Shown here: positions 11,085-22,978 of the stretch, piece by piece
How the letters are laid out: every line of letters begins with the position of its first letter
How positions within the stretch are numbered: position 1 is the first letter of the stretch
From: Mantamonas sphyraenae
Lineage: Eukaryota; CRuMs; Mantamonadidae
NCBI GenBank assembly: GCA_026936335.1
Contig: JAPMXV010000057.1
Location: 1 to 64,000, forward strand
Reading direction: 5' to 3'
DNA length: 64,000 nucleotides
Made by a program: the position numbers and the translations under genes
The notes under the pieces: model-generated
Databases searched by the model: none
What the model was told of the DNA's origin: nothing
Seen by the model: only the letters and a program-made list of their open reading frames with translations

Positions 11085-11569
11085 TCACACATCCAAGTTG
11101 ACAATCTCTGCCGGCAACTTCAGTGTCAGACCGTCCATGTCCCTCGTCACCGGAATCTGGCACGACAACCTTGACGACTCCGTCATCTCGTGCGTAATAT
11201 CCAGCAGATCCTCCTCATCCTCAGTCGCCTTGGGCAGACTTGCGTACTGCACTTCGTCCGGGACATACACGTGGCATGTCGAGCAAGCCAGCGACCCCTG
11301 AAAGACCCTGTGTCAGCTCCCGTCCCCCCCCCCCCGTACCCAACCCCCCCACCCCCACCCTCCCTCTCCCCTTCCCCCCCCCCTCCCTCCCCCTTCTTCC
11401 AACTCACGTCACACGCTCCTTCCACTGGCAACCCGGCATCCCTCAACGCATCCATCAAAAACCCTCCGACTGGTGCCGCCACTGTCGTCGGATGCCCTTG
11501 ACCATGCGCATACACCTGTACATTCACTGTTTTCACCACTGCGCGTGCTTGTGTATTCACTCGCGACAT
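11085..11569 (-). CDS. Adrenodoxin-type [2Fe-2S] ferredoxin
   Basis: There are two exons on the minus strand, 11408-11569 and 11085-11297, with a 110-nt intron (GTGAGT ... TTTCAG) in phase 0, making 124 residues. Splicing joins GACD to GSLACSTCH and so completes the cluster motif C-x5-C-x2-C, with the fourth Cys in RLSCQI. The MDGLTLKLP tail is typical of the adrenodoxin/FDX1-FDX2/Yah1 group, which passes electrons from ferredoxin reductase to Fe-S assembly, P450s or COQ6. The N-terminus is short with weak targeting character. It converges on COQ3 with only 7 bp between stops. The intron holds a 12-nt C run on the plus strand, which is a G run in the transcript. Confidence 0.92.
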
Positions 11570-11618
11570 TTCCCCTTCTCAATTCTCAATTCTCCTGCAA
11601 CGCCTCGCGCCGCCGTCT

Positions 11619-12947
11619 CTACACAGCCTTCTCCACCAACTGCAGAAAGTGCTCTGCCAACGCACGCGTTCCCATCAACACAGCCCTCCGCGTTGCAACC
11701 AGCTTCACCAGCTGCTCCTCAATCGCGTCAAGACTGCCTGCCTCCTCCCCCGCCGCCTCCTCCAGACCCCACTTCTCCAAACAAGCATCCACCAACGCCA
11801 CCACCGCCTTCAACGCCCTCACTTCGTTGGCCTTGCCAATCGGCTGGTCATCCAGCGTCCGCAAATATTCCCCGCTGTCCAGCTCGTCGTCGTCCATCAC
11901 ATTCATCCGCATCGTCGTCAGCAACCGCGGCGCAATTGTCCGTTCAAACAGCCACAATCGTTTCTTCAACAACCCGTGTTGCTCCAGCATTGCCCGGTTC
12001 TCCTCGTTCACCATCCCTACAGCATCCAGCTCCACCTCCACCCGGTCGTACTCGTTCCTCTCCGCATCCACAAACCCGTACGTGATCATCAACGCCTCGT
12101 TCGGTTTCTGTCCGTAAAACACCATAAACTGCTCACCCCTCTTGCACAGCAGTTCGCTCTCCATCACAAAATGCCCCCGCCGAAAGTCCACACTCAGCAG
12201 ATGCCGCCCGTCGTTCGCCGCATCGTGGTTGAAAATGTCTGCAAACGGCACCAGTGCATTCAACCGCTGCGATTGGTGCTCTGGGTGCGACCGCGTGTTG
12301 TACGACCGCGACAGGATTGTCGTCAGCGCCCACCGAAAATCCTCCCAGCCGTACTGCGCCCCCAGCTCCTTCCGCGACACTCCTGGGGCCAGGAACGCAC
12401 CTGGGGTGCGCCGCACACGTTCCAGAAGCTCCCTATGCTGTGCGTGCATGCGTGCAAGCCGTCTCGTCATCTCTGCGTGCACAGGCAGCCGCCGCACGCG
12501 CGCCAAGTGCTTTTCTTCAAAGTACGCCAGACTCGTGTACGCCGTCGGCAGCACCCCAATGTACGCTGCAATCCGTGACCTATCCCCCGCATATCGTTCC
12601 TTCAGCAGCCACGCCGCCATCCGCACCGTGTCTGTAAAGTTGTCCGACCCGCCTTGCATTGCCTGCATCACAGACGTGTTTGCCAGACGCTCCACCGTAA
12701 ATCCCAGATGCAATGGCACCCGCAACACCGCCGTGTCTGCTGCAATGTCCCGCATGCATCGGAACCCACGCCCTGCCTCTCCATACTGCCATATCTTCAA
12801 GCCGTCCATCACCACCCCCTGCGCGCGGCCCCACTGCACAAACGCCTCCGTCGCACTCACTCTCTTCTTGTGCGTGTGCGTCCCTGGTTTCGCCATGCAC
12901 ACCAGCACACACGTCAGCACAACCACACTTGCCCAGCCCAATTTCAT
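11619..12947 (-). CDS. SET-domain (LSMT/SETD3-type) lysine or histidine methyltransferase-like protein
   Basis: The protein has 442 residues from ATG 12947. It shows the split SET arrangement of the Rubisco-LSMT/SETD3/SETD4 class: GEAGRGFRCMRDIAADT near the start, an inserted helical region, then PFADIFNHDAAND and YGQKPNEALMITYGFV for cofactor and substrate binding, and a helical C-terminal substrate-binding domain. Unusually for this cytosolic or nuclear class, residues 1-20 form a hydrophobic stretch (MKLGWASVVVLTCVLVCMA), so a signal peptide or anchor is possible. An internal ATG (MAKPGTHTH) would remove it. The ATG overlaps the TGA of the upstream TAF1B gene (ATGA). Confidence 0.82.
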   Translation of the reverse strand: MKLGWASVVVLTCVLVCMAKPGTHTHKKRVSATEAFVQWGRAQGVVMDGLKIWQYGEAGRGFRCMRDIAADTAVLRVPLHLGFTVERLANTSVMQAMQGGSDNFTDTVRMAAWLLKERYAGDRSRIAAYIGVLPTAYTSLAYFEEKHLARVRRLPVHAEMTRRLARMHAQHRELLERVRRTPGAFLAPGVSRKELGAQYGWEDFRWALTTILSRSYNTRSHPEHQSQRLNALVPFADIFNHDAANDGRHLLSVDFRRGHFVMESELLCKRGEQFMVFYGQKPNEALMITYGFVDAERNEYDRVEVELDAVGMVNEENRAMLEQHGLLKKRLWLFERTIAPRLLTTMRMNVMDDDELDSGEYLRTLDDQPIGKANEVRALKAVVALVDACLEKWGLEEAAGEEAGSLDAIEEQLVKLVATRRAVLMGTRALAEHFLQLVEKAV

Positions 12948-14788
12948 TCCTCCCGTTCCCGCGAACACCGCACTGCAATCTGGTCCACCACAGCACACAT
13001 CGCCGCCACGTCCTTGCCCTTCCATCCAAACACATGGTGCACAAACTCCACCAGCCGCTCCATCCACTCTGCAAGCGCCCCCGCCCCGTCTTGTCCGCTC
13101 TCAAACACCCACATCACCGTCCCCTTCCTCGCCGCCCCGCGCATCACCTTGCCTCCCGTCACACCACTCCCTCCACCCGCACTTGCTCCTTCCCCGCTTC
13201 CCAGATGTGCATCCAGCACCTCCTGTACATGCCCGATCTTTGGGTCACTCACCGCAAAGCTCGCCAGCAGCTCCTCGTTCAAACTTGCGTTCCAGTGCAC
13301 TGTGTACAACCGCAGCAGCGCCGCCCACTGGCCCGCCCACTCCTCCCACTGCTGCGCCGACAGTTCCATCCGCAACGCAAACATCCAGCATGCAATCCAC
13401 CTCAGTTCCTGCTGCCGCGTCCGGTTTGCTTCCCACCGCTTCTCCTTCCCTTGCCTCCCCACCACCTTGCCGTACAGCCACTGTGTGATGCACTGCACGT
13501 TGTGTGCACTCGGCACACGCAGCGACAGACACACACGCCGCGTCAGCGCCATCGTCACGTGCACATCCGGCAGCCGCCGACCCATCTGCTTCTGCAGCAT
13601 CTGCATTTCCTCCTGCAGCAGCGCCACTGACGGAAGGTACGACGGCACCAACGGACACGCCGCCACAGATCGCAGGAACCTCAGCGAGCTCGGCAGCTGC
13701 TCCAGCGCGTCCACGTACGTCACCTGCTTCCTCCCGGCCCACCGTATCAGATCCGACAGCAGCACCGGCAGCCGCACGTGCCTCGCCGCCATATACAAAA
13801 GCACCAAGTTCGTCACCAGGCTCAGCGGTCGCGACGCCCTTGTCTTTCGCACTTCCAGCTCGTCCAACTCCTGCGCCCACTGAAGCCGCCCTTGCCACCC
13901 GCTCCCGTATCCGCTCCCGTCCTCAAACGACACCAGCTCCTCGCTGCCCACGTGGCCCACACGTGCAAACTCGCACCGCAGCACCAGATTGTTCATCGAA
14001 TACCGTACCTCTCCCTGCCGGTTGATATGAGCCATCCGCCGCGCCCTCCTTTTCCGCCGCCTTGCCTGCAGCCGCGACCCCGTACGCGGCCGCTTGGCCC
14101 CAATCTCCACACGCAGCGTGTTTGAGCTCGCCGACCGCGTCATCGTCGGGCCCTGCTCCCCGTCCCCTGCCTCCTCTGCCTCCTCGTCGCTCAACCAGAT
14201 CGTCCCCTGCGACTCAAACTCGTCAAACAGCTGCTCCTCTGCCTCCTCCAGCGTGATAGACCCTGAACTCGAACTCGAGCTCAAACTCCCGCCTGTGCTT
14301 GACCCTGCCTGCCTCCGTGCCTCCTCCACCAGTTCTCTCGCCTCCTCCTCCGTCAACGCTTGGCCCAGCTCCATCCCTGCCGCCATCTGCCGCAGGTGCA
14401 TCGGTGCCTCTCGCTGCAGTTTCCCCTTTTCCACGTGGTACGCACACAGATGCGACACATACCATGTCCACATCCTCCTCAGCGTCTCTGGAAACGCTGC
14501 CAGCGACGCCTGCTGCTGCGTGTGTGCAAGCAACCTCTGCACCTGCACCCCCTGTGCATGCAGCAGATGCTGAAACGCGTACACCACGCACTGTGCCAGT
14601 GCCTCGTCACTCAACGATGCCTGCGTCTTCTTCTCGTTCGTTTTGTATGTCCTCACCCCTGTGTTTGGTGTCGACGCCAAATCCTGTTCCTCCCGAAACT
14701 CCTGGCTTTGCATACCGCACTCCTGACACACCAGGAACCCCTGGTCCGACTGTACAAACCGCGTCGACCGACAATTCTCGCACCGCAT
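12944..14788 (-). CDS. TAF1B/Rrn7-type TFIIB-like factor of RNA polymerase I
   Basis: A single exon encodes 614 residues. It starts with a zinc ribbon, C-x2-C (CENC) and C-x2-C (CQECG), placed directly after the Met at 14788, which supports that start. A long helical region with an acidic, Ser-rich insert and a basic patch follows. Further on, SDLIRWAGRKQVTYVDALEQLP matches the cyclin-fold core of TAF1B/Rrn7, where a DLLRW motif precedes an aromatic and a leucine-proline end. TAF1B belongs to the SL1/core factor that recruits Pol I to rDNA promoters. TFIIB and BRF have better conserved twin cyclin repeats, so they fit less well. It diverges from LRRC9 with a 59-bp gap. Confidence 0.78.
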   Translation of the reverse strand: MRCENCRSTRFVQSDQGFLVCQECGMQSQEFREEQDLASTPNTGVRTYKTNEKKTQASLSDEALAQCVVYAFQHLLHAQGVQVQRLLAHTQQQASLAAFPETLRRMWTWYVSHLCAYHVEKGKLQREAPMHLRQMAAGMELGQALTEEEARELVEEARRQAGSSTGGSLSSSSSSGSITLEEAEEQLFDEFESQGTIWLSDEEAEEAGDGEQGPTMTRSASSNTLRVEIGAKRPRTGSRLQARRRKRRARRMAHINRQGEVRYSMNNLVLRCEFARVGHVGSEELVSFEDGSGYGSGWQGRLQWAQELDELEVRKTRASRPLSLVTNLVLLYMAARHVRLPVLLSDLIRWAGRKQVTYVDALEQLPSSLRFLRSVAACPLVPSYLPSVALLQEEMQMLQKQMGRRLPDVHVTMALTRRVCLSLRVPSAHNVQCITQWLYGKVVGRQGKEKRWEANRTRQQELRWIACWMFALRMELSAQQWEEWAGQWAALLRLYTVHWNASLNEELLASFAVSDPKIGHVQEVLDAHLGSGEGASAGGGSGVTGGKVMRGAARKGTVMWVFESGQDGAGALAEWMERLVEFVHHVFGWKGKDVAAMCAVVDQIAVRCSREREE

Positions 14789-14847
14789 CCCCACCTCCGC
14801 AAGTCCCTTGCCTCTCCCCGCGCAGCTGCGCCACTCCCCACAACCCA

Positions 14848-17800
14848 ATGTCATCCTCATCCTCATCCTCCTCCTCCTCCTCCTCCTCCACCCACACCAC
14901 CACCCCCACCACCCCCTCCACAACCACCCCCTCCACCCCCTCCTCCTCCCTCCTCGATGACTCGCTCAAATCCTCCCGCTCCAAAGCCGGCCAAGAAGCA
15001 CGTGAACACATCTACAACTCCGACCCCCTCCTCAAACGCATTGTATGCACTCTCCCTCCCCCCCCTCCCTCCCTCCTCCCTCCCCCCTCCCCTCCCCACC
15101 AACCACCCGCTCTAACCCCCCCCCCCCCCTTCCCCCCTTTTCCCTCAGTGCGAAGAAAACGGCATCAAAGAAGACCTCTTTGTCCTCCGCATCCATGAAA
15201 TCCAATCCCTGGAAATGTTCAACCAAAACCTCGACTCCTTGGAACCCTTTGACCACTTCCCAGCCCTCCTCAACCTCTCCGTCGTCAAACAACCCGACCT
15301 CCACACCCTCCACCCGCTCCAAGCCTGCACAAACCTCCGCACCCTCTCCCTCATCGACACAAACATCTCCCGCATCCAATCCCTCCACGCCCTCACAAAC
15401 CTCAAGACTCTGCACATGTAAGCCTCTGTGCCCGCGCCCCGCAGCCGTTTTTTGGCGCCGACTGACCCCGTCGCCGCCCCACCTCCCAGATGCAACGCAA
15501 ACATCTCCCACATCGAGTCCCTTGACAATCTGCCCTTTCTCCAGATCCTCTGGCTCAACCAGAACAGCATCACCTCTCTCCCCTCCCTCGCCGCCCTCCG
15601 CTCCCTTCGCTCGCTCTGGATCGCCTCCAACTACATCCGCGAGATCGGCGACGCCCTCAACGACAACGTAGAGCTCGAGCAACTCAATCTCAGCGACAAC
15701 CTCATCGGTTCCTTCAAGGAGATCCTCCACCTCACTCGCCTGCCCAAGCTCCGCGACCTCGCCTTCAACGACCCCCACTTTGGCGAGAATCCCGTCTGCC
15801 TCCTCGGCCACTACCAGACCTATGTCCTCTGCCACCTCCAGCACCTCGACACCCTCGACGCCTTTTCCGTCTCCGACGACTCCAAGCAGCTCGCCCAGGC
15901 CACCTACCTCAAGAAGAAGATGTACTACAACATGCGCATCAAAGCCCTCAAGCGCATGACCACAAGCTACATCTCTGTCGCAAACGACGCTTTCGACACA
16001 AAGCTCAGCCGCCTCTCCATGCGCCTTGCCACAAACATGCGCCGCCTCCGCGACATCCAACGGCTCCTCGGCGAACGCGACAACGCAGTCCACGTCTGGC
16101 AGTACGACGACGCACACCAAGAGGTGCCCGTCCAAAACCTCGACCAGGAGCTCCAGCTTGCTGGCTCCATGCTTGCTCGTGTCCAGCACGCCGTCACCAC
16201 AAACGAGGCCGACATGGACTACATCCGCCGCGCCTTCCGCCTCGCCAAGGACGCCATGATGGAAATCAGCGACCAAAACATACGCCGCCTCGTCGTCGAG
16301 TTTGAAACCGGCGGCAACATACGCCTCGAGGACGGCCAGCCCGGCGACATCTGGTACGACTCCTGTGTCGACCTCCTCAAGTCTCGTTTCTACGCCAGCG
16401 AGTTTACCCGCCACGGCGTCGTGGACGTACGCGTCACACGTGTCACACGCATCCACAACCGCTTCCTCCGCAACCGTTTCGAAACAAAGCTCCAAACACT
16501 CGTCGACGTACGCGACTCCCACTACAAGCGCTTCCTCGAGTATCTCTTCTACGGTGAGCGCCTCGACATGGACGACAGCGAGCTCCTACGCATCGTCGAG
16601 GACGGCTTCCGCACAGCCGACGAGTACGCAGACATGGGCCTCCACGGCGCCGTCGAACTCTTCAACTCCCTCAGCGGCTGTGACCTCCCCCACATGGACG
16701 CCAAAGACTACACAGACCAACCTGTCAAGCGTCTCCTCATCACAAAGGTCTTTCTCGCAAAGAGTGCTCCTCTTGACGACACTCTCGACGACCCTCGCGT
16801 CCTGCCCGACGACTACGACGGCTTCCACAGTGTTTTCAACGCAAAGAGCTCCAACAGCAAGCAGCGTACCTGGTACGTCTTTGACCACGAACTTGTCCTC
16901 CCCGAGTACATGGTCGAGTACGAGTACGTCACCACCTCCTCCTCCTCATCCTCCTCCTCTTCCTCCTCCACCACCACCTCCACCCCCATCATGGACTCCA
17001 TCGACACAAGCGCCATCGAACGCCAGCTCGACTCCTTCAAGCAAATCTGCCAACCCAGCAGCAGAGGCAGCGACATGGTCGAGGAAGAACTTCGCAACGC
17101 ACTGCCCCTCCTCTGGAAACGCCCCAAGATCTACGAGCTCACAGACTCCCTCCTCGAGCGCATGTACCCAGACATCCTCCCCACAAACATCACCTACCTG
17201 AACCTCCACGGCAACGGCATCGCCAAGCTCGAAAACCTCGGCTCCCTCATCAACCTCAAAACGCTCATCCTCTCCTTCAACGACCTCGTCGCTATCCAAG
17301 GCCTCGACGACCTTCACCTCCTCGAATCCGCAGACTTTTCCTTCAACAACATCAAGCACATCGACGGCCTCCGCGGAAACCCAAACCTCCGCTCCCTCAA
17401 CCTAAACTCAAACGACATCCAACGCATCGAGGAGCTCAACCATGTGAAAAAGTACGCCGGCCTCCTCCAAGACCTCGACCTCCGCAACAATCCGGTCACC
17501 GCCGTCAAAGGCTACCGCCTCTTTGTCCTCCGCCGCCTCAAGGAGCTCGTACGCCTCGACGGCATCGACGTCGACGCACAAGAAGTCGCCGTCGCCATGG
17601 AGTCCTCCTCAGTCCTCACCTCCGCCGTCATCCGTGACCACTCCTTCACCTCGCCCCAGTTCCACGCCTCCCTCACAAAGCCAAAGAGCGTCCGCCAAAC
17701 CTCCACCACAAACGCCCTTGGAGTCGGCGCTTCCCGCGACTCCAAGGACTGGTGGCGTCGCGTCATTGTCCTCGAGCTCGACCATCACCGCGCACGCAAG

Positions 17801-19183
17801 ATCCAGAACCTCGATCGCCTCGTCTCCCTCAAACGCCTCTCTCTCTGCGACAACGAAATCGCCACCATGGAGGGTCTTGCCAACTGCAAGCACCTCGAGG
17901 AACTCATCCTCGAGGAGAACAACATCCGCAAGATTGAGGGCCTCGAAACCCTCACCCGCCTTCGCCGTCTCGAGCTCGGCAAGAACCGCCTCACCACCCT
18001 CACCGGCGTCGAAAACCTTGTCGCCCTCACACAACTCTCCCTTGAGGACAACCAGATCTACTCCCTCCAGGGCCTGGAGCATCTCGTCTCCCTCATGGAG
18101 CTCTATCTCGGGAACAACAACATCTACTCCCTCAAGGAGCTCCTCGTCCTCAAGAACCTCCGCAAGCTCATCATCCTCGACATGATGGGCAACCCCGTAT
18201 GCAGCGAGCAAGAGTACCGAGGCTACGCCGTCTTTCACCTCTCCAGTCTCAAGGTCCTCGACGGCGTCGGCATCGAGACCGACGAAATCGAGGCCGCAAA
18301 CAACACCTACTTTGGCAAGCTCACCCTCGACCTCCTCGCCGAAAAGATTGGCCACCAGAACTTTGAACTCGTCACAGAACTCGACCTCGGCGGCAACCAG
18401 CTCCGCGAGCTCCCCGACTCCATGGCCTCCGAGTTTGTCAGCCTCCGCGAGCTCAACCTCAACAACAACCTCCTCTCAGACGTCGCTGCCCTCTCACGTG
18501 TCGCCTCTCTCGTTGTCCTCCACCTCAACAGCAACCGCATCGAGCACTTTGGCCGCAAAGGCCTCCGTCTCCCCAAGCTCGAGGTCCTCCAGCTCGCCGG
18601 CAACCAGGTCAAAGACCTTGTTGCCCTCCAACTTGAGCGCCTCCACAGCCTCCGCGTCCTCCACGTCCAGGACAACTCTCTCACACGCGTCGACGGCCTC
18701 GAAGGCCTTGGTCAGCTCCGCGAGCTCGTCCTCGACAAAAACCGCATCCGCTCCCTCGAAGACCACAGCCTTGCCGATCTCCTCAACCTCCAGGAACTCC
18801 ATCTCGAAGAGAACGGTCTTCGCACCCTCGACGGCCTCTCAGGCCTCGACCGCCTCGCTTACGTCCACCTTGGCACAAACCGCATCGTCGACCTCGCCGA
18901 GGTCGAGAAGCTCGACTTTCCCTCCGTTGTCGAGCTCAACATGGCTGGCAACCCCGTTGCACGCAAGCAGCTCTACCGCGCCACCCTTCTCACACGCCTG
19001 CCCACCCTGCAGGAGCTGGACGGCCGCCGTGTCACCCCCGAAGAACGTGTCAAGGCAGACCTCATGCTGACCCCAGACATTCCCCCGCACGTCCAACTCG
19101 ACAACACCACCGGCGCAAGCTCAAGCAGCTCCCGCGTGGGTGGCAAGGTGGCTCTCAAGATGCGCACAATGAACTTTGGCTGA
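14848..19183 (+). CDS. LRRC9: Leucine-rich repeat protein, LRRC9 orthologue
   Basis: Three exons, 14848-15042, 15149-15417 and 15490-19183, encode 1,385 residues (introns of 106 and 72 nt; donors GTATGC and GTAAGC). An N-terminal Ser/Thr/Pro-rich tail precedes several blocks of SDS22-type repeats (22 residues, LxxLxLxxNxIxxIxxL), broken by a helical region around 15850-16900 and a poly-Ser insert. The strongest link to LRRC9 is the stretch from NDPHFGENPVCLLGHY through KKKMYYNMRIKALKRM, whose order and wording match the family; length is also close to the animal protein. LRRC9 is found mainly in ciliated organisms, which suggests that this one has a flagellum. Intron 1 holds a 14-nt C run just before its acceptor region. 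Confidence 0.88.
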
Positions 19184-19221
19184 ACAGACTGAACCAACCG
19201 AACCCCCCCCCCCCCTCGATC

Positions 19222-22200
19222 ATGCCATCCCCCCGCTCCCTCGGTCTGGCTCTTCTCTTTGTCATCGTCCTCCTCCCATCCATTGCCCTGGCAAACACAA
19301 ACTCCACCACCTCCTCATGCTCCTTCGACAATGCCGTGGTTAACTCCACCTCCCAGCTGATCAAGACTGCCTCCCCGCTCGGCACCGTCTACGAGGTCTA
19401 CCCGTCGTCCGCACGCATTTGCTCCAGCTCCTGGTTCACTCCCATTGCCGTCACCATGGTCCCCATTGAGCTCCGTGCTGTCCTCTACCTCGCCGGCCTC
19501 CTGTACTGCTTCCTCGGCGTCGCCATCGTCGCAGACGTCTTTATGTCGGCCATCGAGCACATCACCAGCAAGACACGTGTCATCCGCCGTGTCGATAAGG
19601 ACGGAAACGTCCACGAGACCACTGTACGTCCGCTCTTTTTCCACAAACACCACACAGCACCCTCGCCTCCACCTTTGGGCTCCCAACGGCCAATTAGCTC
19701 CCTCTCGCGCCCTTTACCCCCCAAAAAACACACCCCTCCCGAGCCGAACCAGCCCCACACCCCACGCAACCCCCTTGTCCTACCCGCCCTGCCCCACTTG
19801 TCACCGCGCACAGCTCTTCCATGCCTCGCCACACGCTCTCCGCCGACCCGTTGCATGCCGCCCGAAACGGACTTTCCCAAATCCAGAAACCACTCGCTAA
19901 CTCTCCCGTCCTCAGGCCTACTTTTGGAATCCGACCGTGGCCAACCTCACCCTCATGGCCCTCGGTTCCTCCGCCCCCGAGATCCTCCTTGCGGTCTTTG
20001 AAACCGTCAGCAACCTCGGCCGCCCTGCAGGTGAACTCGGCCCAGGCACCATTGTCGGCTCCGCCGCCTTTAATCTCTTGGCCATCACTGCCATCTGCGT
20101 CTACTCTATTCCCGACGGACAGGTCCGCCGCATCAAGGATGTCGGTGTGTTTTTCATCACCGCCACCTTTTCAGTTCTCGCCTACCTCTGGCTCTGCGTC
20201 GTCCTCCTCTACTGGACTCCGGACGAGGTCACCCTCGAAGAAGCTCTGATCACTCTTGGCCTGTTTCCTGTCCTCGTTGCCCTCGCCTACGCCCAGGACC
20301 GCTCCTGGTGGCGACGCAAGCCAACTCGCGTCGCTCCAGCCGCACCTGCCGACAGCGACGACGACACACACCCTGTCTTGGCAGGCACAGATGCAGGCAG
20401 TGCCAACGCCGCTGCGCACCACGGCGACGACGACGACGACGACGACGACGCAAAAGACTCTCTTTCCCCGTCCATCCTCAACGTCAACTGGCGCACAGCC
20501 GACAACATGGACCAAGTCATCACCAAAGAACAGCTCGAGGGCGTTCTCCGCAACCTGCAAGCTTCCCATCAGATCAAGGATGTCACTGATCCAACCACAG
20601 TCCAGCGCCTCGGCGACGCCATCTTCAACCAAAACGGCGCCTCTCGCGCCGTGTACCACAGCAACGCCATCCGCGCTCTCACAGGCCAGCGCCGCGTCAT
20701 CTCCACAAAAACAGACTCGCACGAGCGCCAAGAGGCAAAGCGCCTCCACCTCGAGTCTGTCCTCAACCGCTCGCGCTCCGAGGTCCAGGCAGACGCCGAA
20801 CAGATCAACGACGTCAACGGCACCCTCGTCTTTCTTCGCAACTCCATTAGCCTCTACGAAAACGAAGGCCCCGTCGAATGCGTTGTTGCGCGCCAGGGCG
20901 GGGTTACCGGACGTGTCACTGTCGACTACTTCACCGAGGACGGCACCGCCGTCTCCGGCGAGGACTACGTGCCCAAGGAAGGCACCCTGGTCTTTGAGGA
21001 TGGCCAGGTCCAACAGAGCATCTTTGTCGACATTGTCGACAACGAGGTGTTTGAAGAGGACGACAGCTTCATGATCTACCTCACAAACGCACAAGGCGGC
21101 GCAACCATCGGCCAAAACCGCGCCGTCCAGGTCATCATCCTCAACGACGACGCAGAGCCCACCGTCGAGTTTGTCGAGTCCACCGTCTACTGCTACGACG
21201 AAGAGGCCGACGTCGACATCAAGGTTCGCCTTGTCGGTGCCACCGACCTGCAAACCTTTGTCGACTTTCGCACCCTCGACGGCTCGGCCAAGGCCGGCCA
21301 AAGCTACGAACCCACCGAGGGCTCGCTCGTCTTTCCCAGCCGCGGCGAACCCGAGCAGACCATCCGCGTACGCTGCCACAATGTCAACAAGGGAAACGGC
21401 CGCGACGAGCGCTTCTCCGTCCAGCTCTCCAATCCCAAGAATGCACGCGTCGGACGCACAAACATCGTCACCGTCACCCTCGTCTCCGACGAAGGCTTCT
21501 CTCGCATGGTCGACGACGTCATGGCCCAGCTCGTTGCACGCGGCAAGGGCCTCATGCTGAAAAACTCCTCCTGGAGCGAACAGATCAAAGATTCCATGAC
21601 CCTGGGCTTTGACGTCGACGAGCACGGCAACAAACTCGAGCCCGCAACCAGCGACTACGTCATGCACTTCCTCACCTTTTTCTGGAAGGTCATCTTTGCC
21701 ACCATCCCGCCCACAGAAATTGCCGGCGGCTGGCTCACCTTTGTCGTCTCCCTCATCTACATCGGCGCCGTCACCGCCATTGTCGGCGAGCTCGCCTCCT
21801 TGTTTGGCTGCACCGTCGGCCTGCCCGACTCCATCACCGCCATCACTTTTGTCGCCCTCGGCACCTCCTTGCCTGACACCTTTGCCAGCAAGCAGGCCGC
21901 CGTCCAGGAGGACACCGCCGATGCAAGTGTCGGCAACGTCACAGGAAGCAACAGTGTCAATGTCTTTCTCGGTCTCGGCCTCCCGTGGACCATTGCCACC
22001 ATCTACCACGCCATCGACGGATCCAAGTTTATTGTGCCTGGCGGTTCTCTCGGCTTCTCCGTCGCCGTGTTTGCCGTCTGCGCCATTATTTGCCTCTTTG
22101 TCCTTGTCCTCCGCCGCTCCATTGCCGGTGGTGCCCTTGGCGGGCCACGCACCCTCAAGATTGCCACCACCGTCCTCTTCCTCCTCCTCTGGCTTGTCTA

Positions 22201-22252
22201 CGTCCTCCTCAGTGCCCTCCAGGTCACTGGCGCACTTTCCCTCTCGGTATAG
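19222..22252 (+). CDS. Na+/Ca2+ exchanger with two Calx-beta domains (NCX/SLC8 type)
   Basis: Exons 19222-19623 and 19916-22252 flank a 292-nt intron (GTACGT ... CCTCAG) and encode 912 residues. A signal peptide precedes the first membrane block. The alpha-1 repeat includes ALGSSAPEILL and GTIVGSAAFNLL; the alpha-2 repeat includes ALGTSLPDTFASK and GNVTGSNSVNVFLGLGLPW. These repeats form the ion-binding site. The cytosolic loop contains an eight-Asp run and two Calx-beta domains (about 20830-21500), each with the ENEG or EEAD and DGTA or DGSA Ca2+-binding pattern. It should extrude Ca2+ across the plasma membrane. A 13-nt C run lies just before the start codon. Confidence 0.95.
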
Positions 22253-22325
22253 CAAGGAGTAGGGTGCCAAAACCAAGCCATGAAATGTCTCCACCATTCA
22301 ACCACCACCCACTCCCCTTGGGGCT

Positions 22326-22892
22326 TCATTCATCCAACCGCGCCAACACCTCTTCCACTGCATCTCCAGCGGCTTGCCCAACCACCTTGCGAAACACTGC
22401 AGGCGGTGCAAGCGCATACACAACCTTGGCTGTTGCACACACCTCCAAGGCCTCGTTGCGCAGCGTCGTTTCAATCGTCACCAATCCCTTTTCCGTGTCC
22501 TGCTTGCCCAGGGTCCCCTCGGCCAGCAGTGCCTGCCCAACCCGCAGTGGTGCTTTGTAGTCTGTGCTCATGTGCACAGTTAGTCCTGCGCGACGCGTGT
22601 TGTGCAGAAGTGTCCAGAACGCAACGTCGTCGTGGATCAACGCCTGAACGCCCCCGTGCAGCACTCCTGGAAATGAAGCGTGGTCCTCTTCAGGCACAAA
22701 CACACTCCGCACCTGTCCACTCTCGGTGTCCGCATGGAAACGCAGTTTGAGCCCGCGTGCGTTGTCTGGCGCGCACCCCGTACAGTTGAACCCGTCCACC
22801 GCCGTCCACACGTTCTCCAGCTCCACACACCGAGCCAACTGCTCGCTAAACGCTCCTGCAGAGTGAGCCACAGTGCGAGTCCGTGCAAACAT
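22326..22892 (-). CDS. Hotdog-fold acyl-CoA thioesterase (4HBT/PaaI type)
   Basis: The protein has 188 residues from ATG 22892. The hotdog core is marked by SFPGVLHGGVQALIHDDVAFW, in which the HGG turn and the following acidic residues are typical of PaaI/THEM4-like thioesterases. The strand TVHMSTDYKAPLRVGQ follows. A CTGC motif precedes the core. These enzymes hydrolyse acyl-CoA; the acyl specificity cannot be read from the sequence. It diverges from the next gene across 86 bp. Confidence 0.82.
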   Translation of the reverse strand: MFARTRTVAHSAGAFSEQLARCVELENVWTAVDGFNCTGCAPDNARGLKLRFHADTESGQVRSVFVPEEDHASFPGVLHGGVQALIHDDVAFWTLLHNTRRAGLTVHMSTDYKAPLRVGQALLAEGTLGKQDTEKGLVTIETTLRNEALEVCATAKVVYALAPPAVFRKVVGQAAGDAVEEVLARLDE

Positions 22893-22978
22893 CGCTGCCT
22901 CGCCTTTGTTGGCACCGCCAGCGCTTGCGCTCCCGCACCCACCCTCCCTCAACCCCCACCCTACGCCCGCGAGCCACC

